A DNA stretch of 64,000 nt, from the NCBI RefSeq assembly GCF_009749465.1, contig NZ_WBIS01000002.1:682001-746000 (forward strand), read 5' to 3'. Positions 25,344 through 33,706 of this stretch are shown piece by piece (the first letter of the stretch is position 1; each line of letters starts with the position of its first letter). Both the position numbers and the translations under genes were made by a program. The notes below the pieces were generated by a model, which was not told where the DNA came from, made no database searches, and saw only the letters and a program-made list of their open reading frames with translations. The DNA is from Agromyces terreus. Its GTDB lineage: Bacteria; Actinomycetota; Actinomycetes; Actinomycetales; Microbacteriaceae.

Positions 25344-25652
25344 CGGGTCGTTCTCGTCGGGCTCCGGCACGTACTGCAGGCCGGAGGTGCTGTTCGCGGT
25401 GAGCAGGAGCTGCTCGATCCAGATGCGGTTGAGCTTCGGCGAACGGTTGCCGCTGAACACGAACTGCAGCGGGATCGACGGATGCAGCCAGATCGTCGTG
25501 CGCCCGCTGCCGTTCACGAGGCCGTGCTCCCACGTCATGGAGAAGCTCTCTCCGCGGCGCAGTTTGTTCAGGATCGCCACGCGGAGGTGCGCGAGCACCC
25601 GGTCGTCGATGTCGAGCTCGCGCGGAGACGAGTTGTAGATCAGCTTGCCCAT
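25329..25652 (-). CDS. DUF7882-type small protein, copy 2
   Basis: 107 residues, clearly paralogous to the protein at 24847 (shared LAHLRVAILNKLRRGESFSMTW and TTIWLHPSIPLQFVFSG). The last residues (DPIDAD) and the stop are made by the 14-bp tandem array, so copy-number changes there would alter its C-terminus. TAGAGT on the minus strand (25664-25659) ends 6 nt before the ATG, so it too is leaderless. Function unknown. Confidence 0.75.
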   Translation of the reverse strand: MGKLIYNSSPRELDIDDRVLAHLRVAILNKLRRGESFSMTWEHGLVNGSGRTTIWLHPSIPLQFVFSGNRSPKLNRIWIEQLLLTANSTSGLQYVPEPDENDPIDAD

Positions 25653-25658
25653 GCGCTG

Positions 25659-25664
25659 ACTCTA
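25659..25664 (-). promoter_or_regulatory. -10 hexamer TAGAGT, leaderless promoter of DUF7882 copy 2
   Basis: Minus-strand TAGAGT, 6 nt before the ATG at 25652. Confidence 0.5.
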
Positions 25665-25743
25665 ATGCCCGTCGGGCGCCGGAGCGACATCGGGTTCGAG
25701 CGGCTGTCGAGTTCTTGCGCAGCGCGATCCGACGGCCTGCCGA

Positions 25744-25749
25744 TAGCAT
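25744..25749 (+). promoter_or_regulatory. -10 hexamer TAGCAT, leaderless promoter of the LacI gene
   Basis: TAGCAT, 6 nt before the ATG at 25756. Confidence 0.5.
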
Positions 25750-25755
25750 GTCGCC

Positions 25756-26799
25756 ATGTCGAGGAGACTCGCGGATGTCGCGCGCAAGGTCGGAGTCAGC
25801 GAAGCCACCGTCAGCCGGGTGCTGAACGGCAAGCCCGGCGTCTCGGCCTCCACGCGCGATGCCGTGCTGACCGCGCTCGACGTGCTCGGCTACGAGCGCC
25901 CGACGAAGCTGCGCGGTGAGCGTGCCCGGCTCGTCGGCCTCGTGATGCCCGAGCTGCAGAACCCGATCTTCCCGGCGCTCGCCGAGTCCATCGGAGGCGG
26001 CCTCGCGCAGAACGGCTACACCCCGGTGCTCTGCATCCAGACGGCGGGCGGCATCTCCGAGGCCGACTACGTCGAGCTGCTCCTGCACCAGCAGGTCTCG
26101 GGCGTGATCTTCGCCGGCGGCGCCTACGCCCAGGCCGACGTGAACCACGACCACTACGAGCGGCTGCGCGAGCTGAACCTGCCCACCGTGCTCGTGAACG
26201 CGCCCATCGACGGCCTCGGCTTCGCGACCGTCTCGTGCGATGACACCACTTCGATGGAGCAGGCCTTCGGGCACCTGGTGCAGCTCGGGCACCGACGCAT
26301 CGGCATCCTGCTCGGGCCTCGCGACCACATCCCCTCGCAGCGAAAGCACGCGGCCGCGCTGCGCATGGCCGAACGCCACGACGTCGAGCTCGGCGACGAC
26401 CGCATCGTGCACTCGCTCTACTCGCTCGAGTCCGGGCAGACCGCCGCGGCCAAGCTCATCGCCGCCGGCGTGACGGGCATCGTCTGCGCGAGCGACCCGA
26501 TGGCGCTCGGCGCCGTGCGCGCCGTGCGCCGGGCGGGCCTGCGGGTGCCCGAAGACGTCTCGGTGATCGGATACGACGACTCCGCGCTCATGAACTGCAC
26601 CGAGCCGCCGCTGACGACCGTGCGGCAGCCGATCGAGGCGATGGGCAAGATGATCATCGAGTTGCTCATGCGGCAGATGTCGAGCGAGCGGAGCATCGGC
26701 GACGAGGTCTTCTTCGCCCCCGAACTCGTGGTGCGCGCCTCGACCGCGCCCGCGCCCGCCTCGCCCGTGCCCACCCCGCCCGCCCCGCCCGCCGAGTAG
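25756..26799 (+). CDS. LacI family transcriptional regulator
   Basis: 347 residues. The N-terminal helix-turn-helix is RLADVARKVGVSEATVSRVLNGKPGVS, followed by the hinge and a periplasmic-binding-protein-like sensor domain (about 63-330). A Pro/Ala tail ends the protein. It sits directly upstream of, and in the same direction as, a GH13 glucosidase and sugar ABC genes, so it most likely represses them until an alpha-glucoside or derived sugar is present. A candidate operator, ACTTG-ACG-CAAGT, lies in the downstream intergenic region. Confidence 0.92.
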   Translation: MSRRLADVARKVGVSEATVSRVLNGKPGVSASTRDAVLTALDVLGYERPTKLRGERARLVGLVMPELQNPIFPALAESIGGGLAQNGYTPVLCIQTAGGISEADYVELLLHQQVSGVIFAGGAYAQADVNHDHYERLRELNLPTVLVNAPIDGLGFATVSCDDTTSMEQAFGHLVQLGHRRIGILLGPRDHIPSQRKHAAALRMAERHDVELGDDRIVHSLYSLESGQTAAAKLIAAGVTGIVCASDPMALGAVRAVRRAGLRVPEDVSVIGYDDSALMNCTEPPLTTVRQPIEAMGKMIIELLMRQMSSERSIGDEVFFAPELVVRASTAPAPASPVPTPPAPPAE

Positions 26800-26858
26800 C
26801 CCCGCCCCACGCCAACCCTCGCCCACCCCGCCCGCCGAGGAGCAGCTCTCGTCCCGGA

Positions 26859-26916
26859 TGCAGGAAACGAGGATGCATCCCGGCTGTGAGAGGGGGATGG
26901 GTCCTCGTTTCCTGCA
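26859..26916. repeat. Family-2 palindromic element, left copy
   Basis: TGCAGGAAACGAGGA and TCCTCGTTTCCTGCA are perfect 15-bp inverted arms around a 28-nt loop whose ATCCC and GGGAT parts can also pair. It lies 59 bp after the LacI stop. Confidence 0.85.
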
Positions 26917-26938
26917 GGTGAACCCGAGCCAGGCCGCA

Positions 26939-26981
26939 CTTGCGCGGAATCCGCAAGCGACATCCGCAACTTGACGCAAGT
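26939..26981. promoter_or_regulatory. Candidate LacI operators upstream of the GH13 gene
   Basis: Two dyads: CTTGCG-N7-CGCAAG (26939-26957) and ACTTG-ACG-CAAGT (26969-26981). Further TTGCGTCA and CGCAA half-sites follow. Repeated CTTG/CAAG halves next to a lacI gene suggest its operators; the promoter hexamers themselves are unclear. Confidence 0.4.
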
Positions 26982-27106
26982 CGTCGCAAACTTCTGTCGG
27001 ATTGTTGAATAGTTGCGTCATTCTGTTGCCTTCAATACCTTGACGGACATCGACGCCGTCGTCTCCCGAAGACGCGGTGCCACCGCTCGAAGAGGAGACC
27101 GCCAGC

Positions 27107-28795
27107 GTGACCACGCCACTCACGGAGTACGGCACGACCGCCCCGTCGTTGCCGGCAGACGACGCGCTGTGGTGGCGCAGCGCCGTGATCTACCAGGTGT
27201 ACGTGCGCAGCTTCGCTGACTCCGACGGCGACGGCACGGGCGACCTCCGCGGCGTGCGCAGCCGGCTCGGCTACCTCAAGGAGCTCGGCGTCGACGCGCT
27301 CTGGTTCAACCCGTGGTACCCGAGCCCGCTCGCCGACGGCGGCTACGACGTGAGCGACTACCGCGACATCCACCCGGCGTTCGGCACGCTCGAGGATGCC
27401 GAGCTGCTCATCAGCGAGGCGCTCGCCCTCGGCATCCGCACGATCATCGACGTCGTCCCGAACCACGTGTCGAGCGAGCACGCCTGGTTCCAGGCCGCGC
27501 TCGCCGCCGGGCCGGGCAGCCCCGAGCGGGAGCGCTTCTGGTTCCACCCGGGCAAGGGGCCGAACGGCGACGAGATGCCCACGGGCTGGATCTCGAACTT
27601 CCAGGGCGACACCTGGACCCGCACGACGAACCCCGACGGCACGCCGGGGGAGTGGTACCTGCACCTGTTCACCCCCGAGCAGCCCGACCTCAACTGGAAC
27701 CACCCCGACGTGCGGGCCGAGCACGAGGACGTGCTTCGCTTCTGGTTCGACCGCGGCGTCGCGGGCGTGCGCATCGACTCGGCCGGCCTGCTCATCAAGG
27801 ATCCGGCGCTGCCCGAGGTGCCAGCCGAGGTGCGCCCGGGCGAGCACCCCACCGAGGATCGCGACGAGGTGCACGACGTGTACCGCGCGTGGCGGCGCAT
27901 CGCCGATTCGTACGAGGGCACTCGCGTGCTCGTGGGCGAGGTCTGGGTTCCGGATGCCGCCCGCTTCGCGGCCTACCTCCGCCCCGACGAGATGCACACC
28001 GCCTTCAACTTCGACTTCATGACGCGCCAGTGGCGAGCCGACGAGCTGCGCGCGTCGATCGACCTGATGCTCGCCGCGCACGCGCCCGTCGGCGCCCCGA
28101 GCACGTGGGTGCTCTCGAACCACGACGTGACCCGGCCGGTGACGCGGTACGGCCGCGCCGACGACACGGGTTTCGCGTTCGCCCGCAAGCGATTCGGCAC
28201 GCCGACCGACGTCGAGCTCGGCACGCGCCGGGCCCGCGCGGCGGCCCTGCTCACCGCCGCCCTGCCCGGTTCGCTGTACCTCTACCAGGGCGACGAGCTG
28301 GGCCTGCCCGAGGTCGAGCTGCCGCGCGAGGTGCTCGAGGACCCGATGCACTTCCGGTCGGGCGGCGTCGACCCGGGCCGTGACGGATGCCGCGTGCCGC
28401 TGCCGTGGCGCGGCACCGAGCCGCCGTTCGGATTCAGCCCCGCGGGGCCCGGGGGCGCGGCATCCGTCTCGCCCTGGCTTCCGCAGCCCGCGGAATGGTC
28501 CGCGCTCACCGTGCAGGCGCAGGAGGCCGACCCGGGCTCGATGCTGTGGCTGTACCGGCAGGCGTTGCGCATCCGCAAGCGCGAGGCCTCGCTCGGCGAC
28601 GGCCCGATGACGTGGCTCCCGAGCGCGCCCGCCGTGCTCGCGTTCGCCCGCGGCGACGACCTCGTCTGCGTGACGAACCTCTCCGACGGGCCGGTCGCGC
28701 TGCCCGAGCACGACCGCATCCTCCTCAGCAGCTCGCCGCTCGTCGGCGGACTCCTGCCCCGAGACTCCACGGCCTGGCTGCACCGACCGGCCTGA
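27107..28795 (+). CDS. GH13 family glucosidase (alpha-glucosidase / oligo-1,6-glucosidase type)
   Basis: 562-residue cytoplasmic alpha-amylase-superfamily enzyme, no signal peptide, expected to hydrolyse imported alpha-glucosides. The start of the barrel is WWRSAVIYQVYVRSF. Catalytic residues are visible: nucleophile Asp 224 in GVRIDSAG, acid/base Glu 278 in LVGEVWV, and the transition-state Asp 340 in LSNHDVTR. DVVPNHVS is conserved region I. The start at 27107 has AGAGGAG 9 nt upstream; an in-frame GTG at 27077 is less likely. Substrate specificity cannot be read from sequence. Confidence 0.9.
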   Translation: MTTPLTEYGTTAPSLPADDALWWRSAVIYQVYVRSFADSDGDGTGDLRGVRSRLGYLKELGVDALWFNPWYPSPLADGGYDVSDYRDIHPAFGTLEDAELLISEALALGIRTIIDVVPNHVSSEHAWFQAALAAGPGSPERERFWFHPGKGPNGDEMPTGWISNFQGDTWTRTTNPDGTPGEWYLHLFTPEQPDLNWNHPDVRAEHEDVLRFWFDRGVAGVRIDSAGLLIKDPALPEVPAEVRPGEHPTEDRDEVHDVYRAWRRIADSYEGTRVLVGEVWVPDAARFAAYLRPDEMHTAFNFDFMTRQWRADELRASIDLMLAAHAPVGAPSTWVLSNHDVTRPVTRYGRADDTGFAFARKRFGTPTDVELGTRRARAAALLTAALPGSLYLYQGDELGLPEVELPREVLEDPMHFRSGGVDPGRDGCRVPLPWRGTEPPFGFSPAGPGGAASVSPWLPQPAEWSALTVQAQEADPGSMLWLYRQALRIRKREASLGDGPMTWLPSAPAVLAFARGDDLVCVTNLSDGPVALPEHDRILLSSSPLVGGLLPRDSTAWLHRPA

Positions 28796-28865
28796 CCGTC
28801 GAGGCCGCACCTGCACCCCGCGGCATCCCTCACCACACCGCATCACAGCACCGAAAGGACTGACA

Positions 28866-30227
28866 ATGAAGTCACGCAGAACAGTCGCGATCGCCGGCAT
28901 CGCCGCGCTCGCGATGGTGGGCGCCCTCGCCGCCTGCAGCGACGCAGGCGGAAGCGACGACGGCAAGCTCGAGCTCCGCGTCGCGACCTTCCCGCCCGGC
29001 GCCGAACAGGCCGCCTACGACGCCTTCGCCGAGCAGGAGAAGCAGTTCGAGAAGGCCAACCCCGACATCGACATCGTCGGCGTCGAGTACGAGTGGACGG
29101 CCCCGACGTTCGCCGCGCAGCTCGCCGGCGGCAGCCTGCCCGACGTCTTCACGGTGCCCTTCACCGACACGAAGACGCTGCTCGAGAACGGTCAGCTCAT
29201 GGACGTCACCGACGACATCGACGAGCTCGGCTACGCCGACAAGTTCAACCCGATCATCCTCGACGAGGTCACGGGCAGCGACGGCAACGTCTACGGATTC
29301 CCGCGGCAGGCGTACGCGAACGGCCTGCACTACAACCGCGACCTGTTCGAGCAGGCCGGCCTCGACCCCGACCAGCCGCCCACCACGTGGGACGAGGTGC
29401 GGGCCGCCGCGAAGACCATCGCCGAGAAGACCGGGAAGGCCGGGTATGCGACCATGGCGTCGGGCAACACCGGCGGCTGGCAGCTCTCCGTGCAGGCCGA
29501 CTCGCGCGGGGCGTCGCTGCAGACCGACAACGGCGACGGCACCTACACGTCGACCATCGACAACGACGCCACGAAGGCGACGCTGCAGTACCTGCACGAC
29601 CTCCGCTGGGAGGACGACTCGATGGGCGCGACCTTCGACCTCGACTGGGGCAGCATCAACCAGGAGTTCGCGGCCGGCAACATCGGCATGTACACGTCGG
29701 GCTCCGACGTGTACACGGCGCTCGTGCGCGACTTCGGCATGCCGTCCGACCAGTACGGACTCACCGTCATCCCCGTCGAAGACAGCGGCGGCGTGCTCGG
29801 CGGCGGCGACATCGCCGTCATGCCGCCCACGCTCGACGACGAGACCAAGGCGGCCGCGGTCAAGTGGATCGACTGGTACTACATGCAGAAGCTCCTGAAT
29901 GAGGATGCCGCCGTCGCCGACGCGAAGGCGCTCTCGGCGAGCGACCAGCCCGTCGGAACCCCCGTGCTGCCCGTGCTCGACAAGGAGACCTACCTCGAGT
30001 CGCAGAAGTGGATCGAGCCCTACGTGAACGTGCCGCTCGACCAGATGACCGGCTTCACCGACGGCATCTTCGACCAGACGCCCGTGGGCGAGTTCAAGGG
30101 CCAGACGCAGCCGATCTACGCGCTCATGGACAACCTCGTGCAGGCCGTGCTGACCGACGAGAACGCCGACATCGACGCGCTGCTCGCGCAGGTCGACGTC
30201 GACGCGCAGGCGCTGCTCGACCAGTAG
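28866..30227 (+). CDS. Sugar ABC transporter substrate-binding lipoprotein
   Basis: 453-residue solute-binding protein of the maltose/oligosaccharide cluster. The signal peptide ends in the lipobox ALAAC (Cys 24). The body has the two-lobe pattern, with WDEVRAAAKTIAEKTGKAGY and the tail WIEPYVNVPLDQMTGF typical of family 1 binding proteins. It delivers an oligosaccharide, probably an alpha-glucoside, to the two permeases encoded downstream. GAAAGGA lies 6 nt before the ATG. Two family-1 palindromes separate it from the first permease, which may raise its expression relative to the permeases. Confidence 0.92.
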   Translation: MKSRRTVAIAGIAALAMVGALAACSDAGGSDDGKLELRVATFPPGAEQAAYDAFAEQEKQFEKANPDIDIVGVEYEWTAPTFAAQLAGGSLPDVFTVPFTDTKTLLENGQLMDVTDDIDELGYADKFNPIILDEVTGSDGNVYGFPRQAYANGLHYNRDLFEQAGLDPDQPPTTWDEVRAAAKTIAEKTGKAGYATMASGNTGGWQLSVQADSRGASLQTDNGDGTYTSTIDNDATKATLQYLHDLRWEDDSMGATFDLDWGSINQEFAAGNIGMYTSGSDVYTALVRDFGMPSDQYGLTVIPVEDSGGVLGGGDIAVMPPTLDDETKAAAVKWIDWYYMQKLLNEDAAVADAKALSASDQPVGTPVLPVLDKETYLESQKWIEPYVNVPLDQMTGFTDGIFDQTPVGEFKGQTQPIYALMDNLVQAVLTDENADIDALLAQVDVDAQALLDQ

Positions 30228-30234
30228 GCCCCCG

Positions 30235-30408
30235 CCGGTCGAGGAGCGAAGCGTCTCGAGACCGTCCCACCCGGGCACGCGGTCTCGAGACGGCCCTGGC
30301 GGGCCTCCTCGACCGGCGTCAGTCGAGGAGCGAAGCGTCTCGAGACCGCGTCACCGTCTCACCCGGGCACGCGGTCTCGAGACGGCCCTGGCGGGCCTCC
30401 TCGACCGG
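30235..30408. repeat. Two tandem family-1 palindromic elements inside the sugar operon
   Basis: Complete copies at 30235-30316 and 30319-30408 are almost identical, including the inner CCGGGCACGCGG. They lie between the binding-protein stop and the first permease ATG. Hairpins here could stabilise the upstream message or attenuate the downstream genes. Confidence 0.9.
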
Positions 30409-30442
30409 CGCCGCCCACCCAGCCAACGATGAAGGACCACCG

Positions 30443-31432
30443 ATGACGATGACCCCGACGACGACGGATGCCCCGCCGCCGGCATCCGCACCGGCGCCGC
30501 CCCACGCGGCATCCGCTCGCCCGAAGCGCTCCCGCCGACGCACCCCGATGACGTGGCTGCGCGGCGGCGGACTCTGGAACCTCGCCTTCCTCGCGCCCAT
30601 GCTCATCGTCTTCGGCGTGTTCAGCTGGTGGCCGATCGCGCGCGCGTTCGTCATGAGCTTCCAGGAGACGAACCTCGTCTCGCCGCCGACCTGGGTGTGG
30701 TTCGACAACTTCGCCCGTGTGCTGAGCGACCCGAACCTCGGCACGGCCGTGCTGAACACCGCGTACTTCGCCGCCCTGGCGCTCGTGTTCGGGTTCCCGC
30801 TGCCGATCATCATGGCGGTGCTCATGAGCGAGGTGCGGCGGGGCAAGGGCCTCTACAGCGCGCTCGCGTACCTGCCCGTGGTCGTGCCGCCCGTCGTCGC
30901 GGTGCTGCTCTGGAAGGTGTTCTACAACGCCAGCCCCGACGGCGTGTTCAACACGGTGCTCGGCTGGGTCGGCATCCCGCCGCAGCCGTGGCTGCAGTCC
31001 TCGGCCACCGCGATGCCCTCCCTCGTCATCGAGGCGACCTGGGCGGCGGCCGGCGGCTCGATCATCATCTACCTCGCCGCGCTCATCGCCGTTCCGCCCG
31101 AGCTCTACGACGCCGCCGAGGTCGACGGGGCCGGCATCTGGCGCAAGATCTGGCACGTCACGCTGCCGCAGTTGCGCGGCATCCTCTTTATCATGCTGAT
31201 CCTGCAGATCATCGGCACCGCGCAGGTCTTCCTCGAGCCGTACCTCTTCACGGGCGGCGGACCGAACAACGCGACGCTGACGGTGCTGCTCCTCATCTAC
31301 CGCTACGCGTTCCAGAACAGCCTGGGCGGCGACTATGGCGAGGCGACCGCGCTCAGCCTGATGCTCGCGATCTTCCTGGGCATCCTGAGCTGGCTGTACT
31401 TCAAGCTGACCGACCGTTGGAGCACGAATTGA
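30443..31432 (+). CDS. Sugar ABC transporter permease (MalF type)
   Basis: 329 residues with six transmembrane helices after a basic, Pro/Ala-rich cytoplasmic start. The EAA loop that docks the ATPase is visible as PPELYDAAEVDGAGIWRKIWHVTLPQL. It forms the channel with the permease encoded by the next gene, with a TTGA stop/start overlap that implies coupled translation. No ATP-binding subunit is encoded nearby, so a shared MsiK-like ATPase from elsewhere is needed. GAAGGA is the ribosome site. Confidence 0.92.
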   Translation: MTMTPTTTDAPPPASAPAPPHAASARPKRSRRRTPMTWLRGGGLWNLAFLAPMLIVFGVFSWWPIARAFVMSFQETNLVSPPTWVWFDNFARVLSDPNLGTAVLNTAYFAALALVFGFPLPIIMAVLMSEVRRGKGLYSALAYLPVVVPPVVAVLLWKVFYNASPDGVFNTVLGWVGIPPQPWLQSSATAMPSLVIEATWAAAGGSIIIYLAALIAVPPELYDAAEVDGAGIWRKIWHVTLPQLRGILFIMLILQIIGTAQVFLEPYLFTGGGPNNATLTVLLLIYRYAFQNSLGGDYGEATALSLMLAIFLGILSWLYFKLTDRWSTN

Positions 31433-32418
31433 CCACCGCACCCTCCGCCGGCCCGGCCACGACACCGGTCTCGACCTCGCTGCGCGCGAAGCTCGCGGGC
31501 GTCACCCGGCGGCGCGCCGAACGCGATGCCGCCGAGGACGCCGCCGACCGCAGCATCCTGAGCGGGCACGACCGTCGTCGTCGCGGGGTGCGCGCCTCGA
31601 TGTCGGGCGTGCACGTGTTCCTCTTCGTCGGCCTCGTGATCGCCGGGCTCGGCCCGCTGCTCTGGCTCGCGAAGGCGGCCGTCACCCCGACCCAGGACAC
31701 GCTGAGCCAGCCCTTCGCGCTCTGGCCGAACGGCATCGACTGGGCGAACCTCGAGCAGGCGTGGAACGACGTCCACATCGACCAGTACTTCCTGAACACG
31801 CTCTACGTCGCCGCCGGGTCGTGGTTCTTCCAGTTGCTCGTCGCGACCACCGCCGGCTACGCGCTGTCGGTGCTGCGCCCGAGGTACGCGCCCATCCTGA
31901 ACGGGCTGGTGCTCGCGACCCTGTTCATCCCCGCGGTCGTGCTGCTCGTGCCGCTCTACCTGACGATCCTGCACGTGCCCGTCATCGACGTGTCGCTGCT
32001 CAACTCGTACTGGGCGGTGTGGTTGCCTGCGGCGGCGAACGCGTTCAACATCCTCCTCGTGAAGCGGTTCTTCGACTCGCTGCCGCGCGAGGTCTTCGAG
32101 GCGGCGCGCACCGACGGCGCGGGCCCGTTCCGGGTGTTCTGGTCGATCGTGCTGCCGATGTCGAAGCCCATCCTCGGCGTCGTGTCGGTGTTCGCCGTGA
32201 TCGCCGCGTGGAAGGACTTCCTCTGGCCGCTGCTCGTGCTGCCCGACCCCGCCGTGCAGCCCCTGTCGGTGCGCCTGCCCGCCGTGCAGTCGCAGACCGA
32301 ACTCGACGTGTTCCTCGCCGCGCTCGCGATCTCGACGATCATCCCCGTCGTGCTGTTCCTCATCTTCCAGCGGCTGTTCCTGCGCGGCGCCGGGCTGGGC
32401 GGGGCCGTCAAGGGGTGA
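31429..32418 (+). CDS. Sugar ABC transporter permease (MalG type)
   Basis: 329 residues from a TTG that overlaps the stop of the previous gene. A basic, charged N-terminal region of about 55 residues precedes six membrane helices. The EAA loop appears as LPREVFEAARTDGAGPFRVFWSIVLPMSKP. It is the partner of the MalF-type permease. ATG at about 31600 (MSGVHVF) would remove the charged leader but breaks the coupling, so TTG is preferred. It is the last gene of the operon; a family-2 palindrome follows 13 nt later. Confidence 0.9.
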   Translation: MTTAPSAGPATTPVSTSLRAKLAGVTRRRAERDAAEDAADRSILSGHDRRRRGVRASMSGVHVFLFVGLVIAGLGPLLWLAKAAVTPTQDTLSQPFALWPNGIDWANLEQAWNDVHIDQYFLNTLYVAAGSWFFQLLVATTAGYALSVLRPRYAPILNGLVLATLFIPAVVLLVPLYLTILHVPVIDVSLLNSYWAVWLPAAANAFNILLVKRFFDSLPREVFEAARTDGAGPFRVFWSIVLPMSKPILGVVSVFAVIAAWKDFLWPLLVLPDPAVQPLSVRLPAVQSQTELDVFLAALAISTIIPVVLFLIFQRLFLRGAGLGGAVKG

Positions 32419-32430
32419 TGCCCGGGCATC

Positions 32431-32487
32431 TGCAGGAAACGAGGCGGTATCCCCTCTGGTGGGAGAGGATGGCGCCTCGTTTCCTGC
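32431..32487. repeat. Family-2 palindromic element, right copy
   Basis: TGCAGGAAACGAGGC and GCCTCGTTTCCTGCA are perfect 15-bp arms; the inner ATCCCCTCT and GAGAGGAT also pair. It is placed right after the last sugar-permease gene, where it can act as a terminator. Confidence 0.85.
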
Positions 32488-32554
32488 ATCTGGGCCGCGG
32501 ATGTCGCGGGGCAGGGCGGATGCCGCGGGGCGGGCGGATGCCGCGGGGCGGGCG

Positions 32555-32560
32555 TAGGCT
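32555..32560 (+). promoter_or_regulatory. -10 hexamer TAGGCT, leaderless promoter of the YjbR gene
   Basis: TAGGCT, 7 nt before the GTG at 32568. Confidence 0.5.
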
Positions 32561-32567
32561 GCGGCGC

Positions 32568-32948
32568 GTGGAGCATCCCCAGGTCGTGGATCCGCGGCAT
32601 CCGCTCGTCGAGCGCGTGCGCGCCCTCTGCCTCGCGATGCCCGAGGCGGTCGAGGTCGAGGCATGGGGGCGGCCGACGTTCCGGGCGGCGAAGCCGATCT
32701 TCACGTACGTGGGTGCGCACATGGGGCGTCCGCTCTCGATCGTCGTGAAGACCGATCCCGAAGAGCATCTCGCGCTCGTGCAGGACGATCGCTTCTACGG
32801 GGTGCCGTACTTCGACCGCGCGCACTGGGTGGGCACCGACCTCGATGCTCCGCAGACCGATTGGCAGTTGCTGGCCGAGCTCATCGAGACGTCGTACCGG
32901 CAGGTCGCGCTCAAGCGCCAGCTCGCGGCCCTCGACGCGCTGCGCTGA
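32568..32948 (+). CDS. MmcQ/YjbR family protein
   Basis: 126 residues. The family has a CyaY-like double-wing fold of unknown function, proposed to bind DNA. Recognisable parts are LCLAMPEAVEVEAWGRPTFRAAKPIF near the N-terminus and VPYFDRAHWVGTDL and ELIETSYRQVALKRQLAAL in the C-terminal half. The start GTG is set by the -10 hexamer 7 nt upstream. It is monocistronic, ahead of tRNA-Arg. Confidence 0.85.
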   Translation: MEHPQVVDPRHPLVERVRALCLAMPEAVEVEAWGRPTFRAAKPIFTYVGAHMGRPLSIVVKTDPEEHLALVQDDRFYGVPYFDRAHWVGTDLDAPQTDWQLLAELIETSYRQVALKRQLAALDALR

Positions 32949-33125
32949 GCGACCGGCGTGCGGGCGGGGCGGGGAGCCACGCGTCGGCGCCGGCCGGCAC
33001 GCCTGAGGGGAGGCTGTGAGTGCGGCACGGCCGTTCGGCTCGATTGGCGCCGGCGCGACGGGTGGGATAGAGTAACGGGGTTGCCTGCGCTGGAAACAGC
33101 ACAGCATGTGCACTCTCGAGTGCAT

Positions 33126-33198
33126 GCGCCCGTAGCTCAACGGATAGAGCATCTGACTACGGATCAGAAGGTTGGGGGTTCGAATCCCTCCGGGCGCA
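33126..33198 (+). tRNA. tRNA-Arg (anticodon ACG)
   Basis: GCGCCCG pairs with CGGGCGC, discriminator A. D arm TAGCTCAACGGATAGAGCA, anticodon loop CTACGGA (ACG) closed by CTGA/TCAG, T arm GGGGGTTCGAATCCCTC. The -10 TAGAGT is at 33068-33073. CCA is not encoded. Confidence 0.95.
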
Positions 33199-33294
33199 CA
33201 CTGGTTGAGACAGTAGGAGAACGGCTCGCGAAAGCGGGCCGTTTTCGTTTTCCCGGCTACTCGGTGCTTTCCCGGCTACCCGGTGCCTTCCCGG

Positions 33295-33558
33295 CTACTC
33301 GGTGTTCTCCTCGGCGTCATCGCGGCGGTCGCCGGAGTCACCGTCGCCCGCGTCGCCGTCACGGGGGTCGCCCGCCCCGTCCTCCGGGTCCCCGCCCGAG
33401 GCGGTGTCGGTCTCCCGGTCCGGGTCCTTCGTCGCGTGGCCCGTCGCCGAGCCGTCGCCGAGGCGTTCGGTGTAGGCGGCGCGCTCCTCCGAGACGTCGC
33501 TGGAACCATCGGGGGCGTCGGCGGGCGGAACGGGCGGGACGGCATCGGTCTCGGTCAT
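33295..33558 (-). CDS. Small acidic disordered protein (87 residues)
   Basis: Composed mainly of Asp, Glu, Gly, Pro, Ser and Arg (for example GDGDSGDRRDDAEENTE at the C-terminus), with no hydrophobic segment and no recognisable fold. The leaderless signature supports it as a real gene: minus-strand TACGGT (33570-33565) lies 6 nt before the ATG. It converges on the tRNA-Arg. Function unknown. Confidence 0.5.
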   Translation of the reverse strand: MTETDAVPPVPPADAPDGSSDVSEERAAYTERLGDGSATGHATKDPDRETDTASGGDPEDGAGDPRDGDAGDGDSGDRRDDAEENTE

Positions 33559-33706
33559 ACGGCGACCGTACGCCGCCGTCGCCCGTGCGTCACCGGCTTG
33601 ACAGGGCGGGGTCCGGTCGGGCAGTCGTGGAGAATTGGACGATGACGGGCCGGCCGAACGATCTCCTCAGCACCGCGCCTGCGTGGTGCGGGCCCGGCGG
33701 TGCCGG

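Noticed and set aside
24847-25652. ATP-dependent DNA ligase label for the DUF7882 pair
   Set aside because: No KxDG adenylation motif and only 107-129 residues.
26859-26916. LacI operator
   Set aside because: The 15-bp arms with a 28-nt loop and a second copy after the operon fit a REP-like element better than a repressor site.
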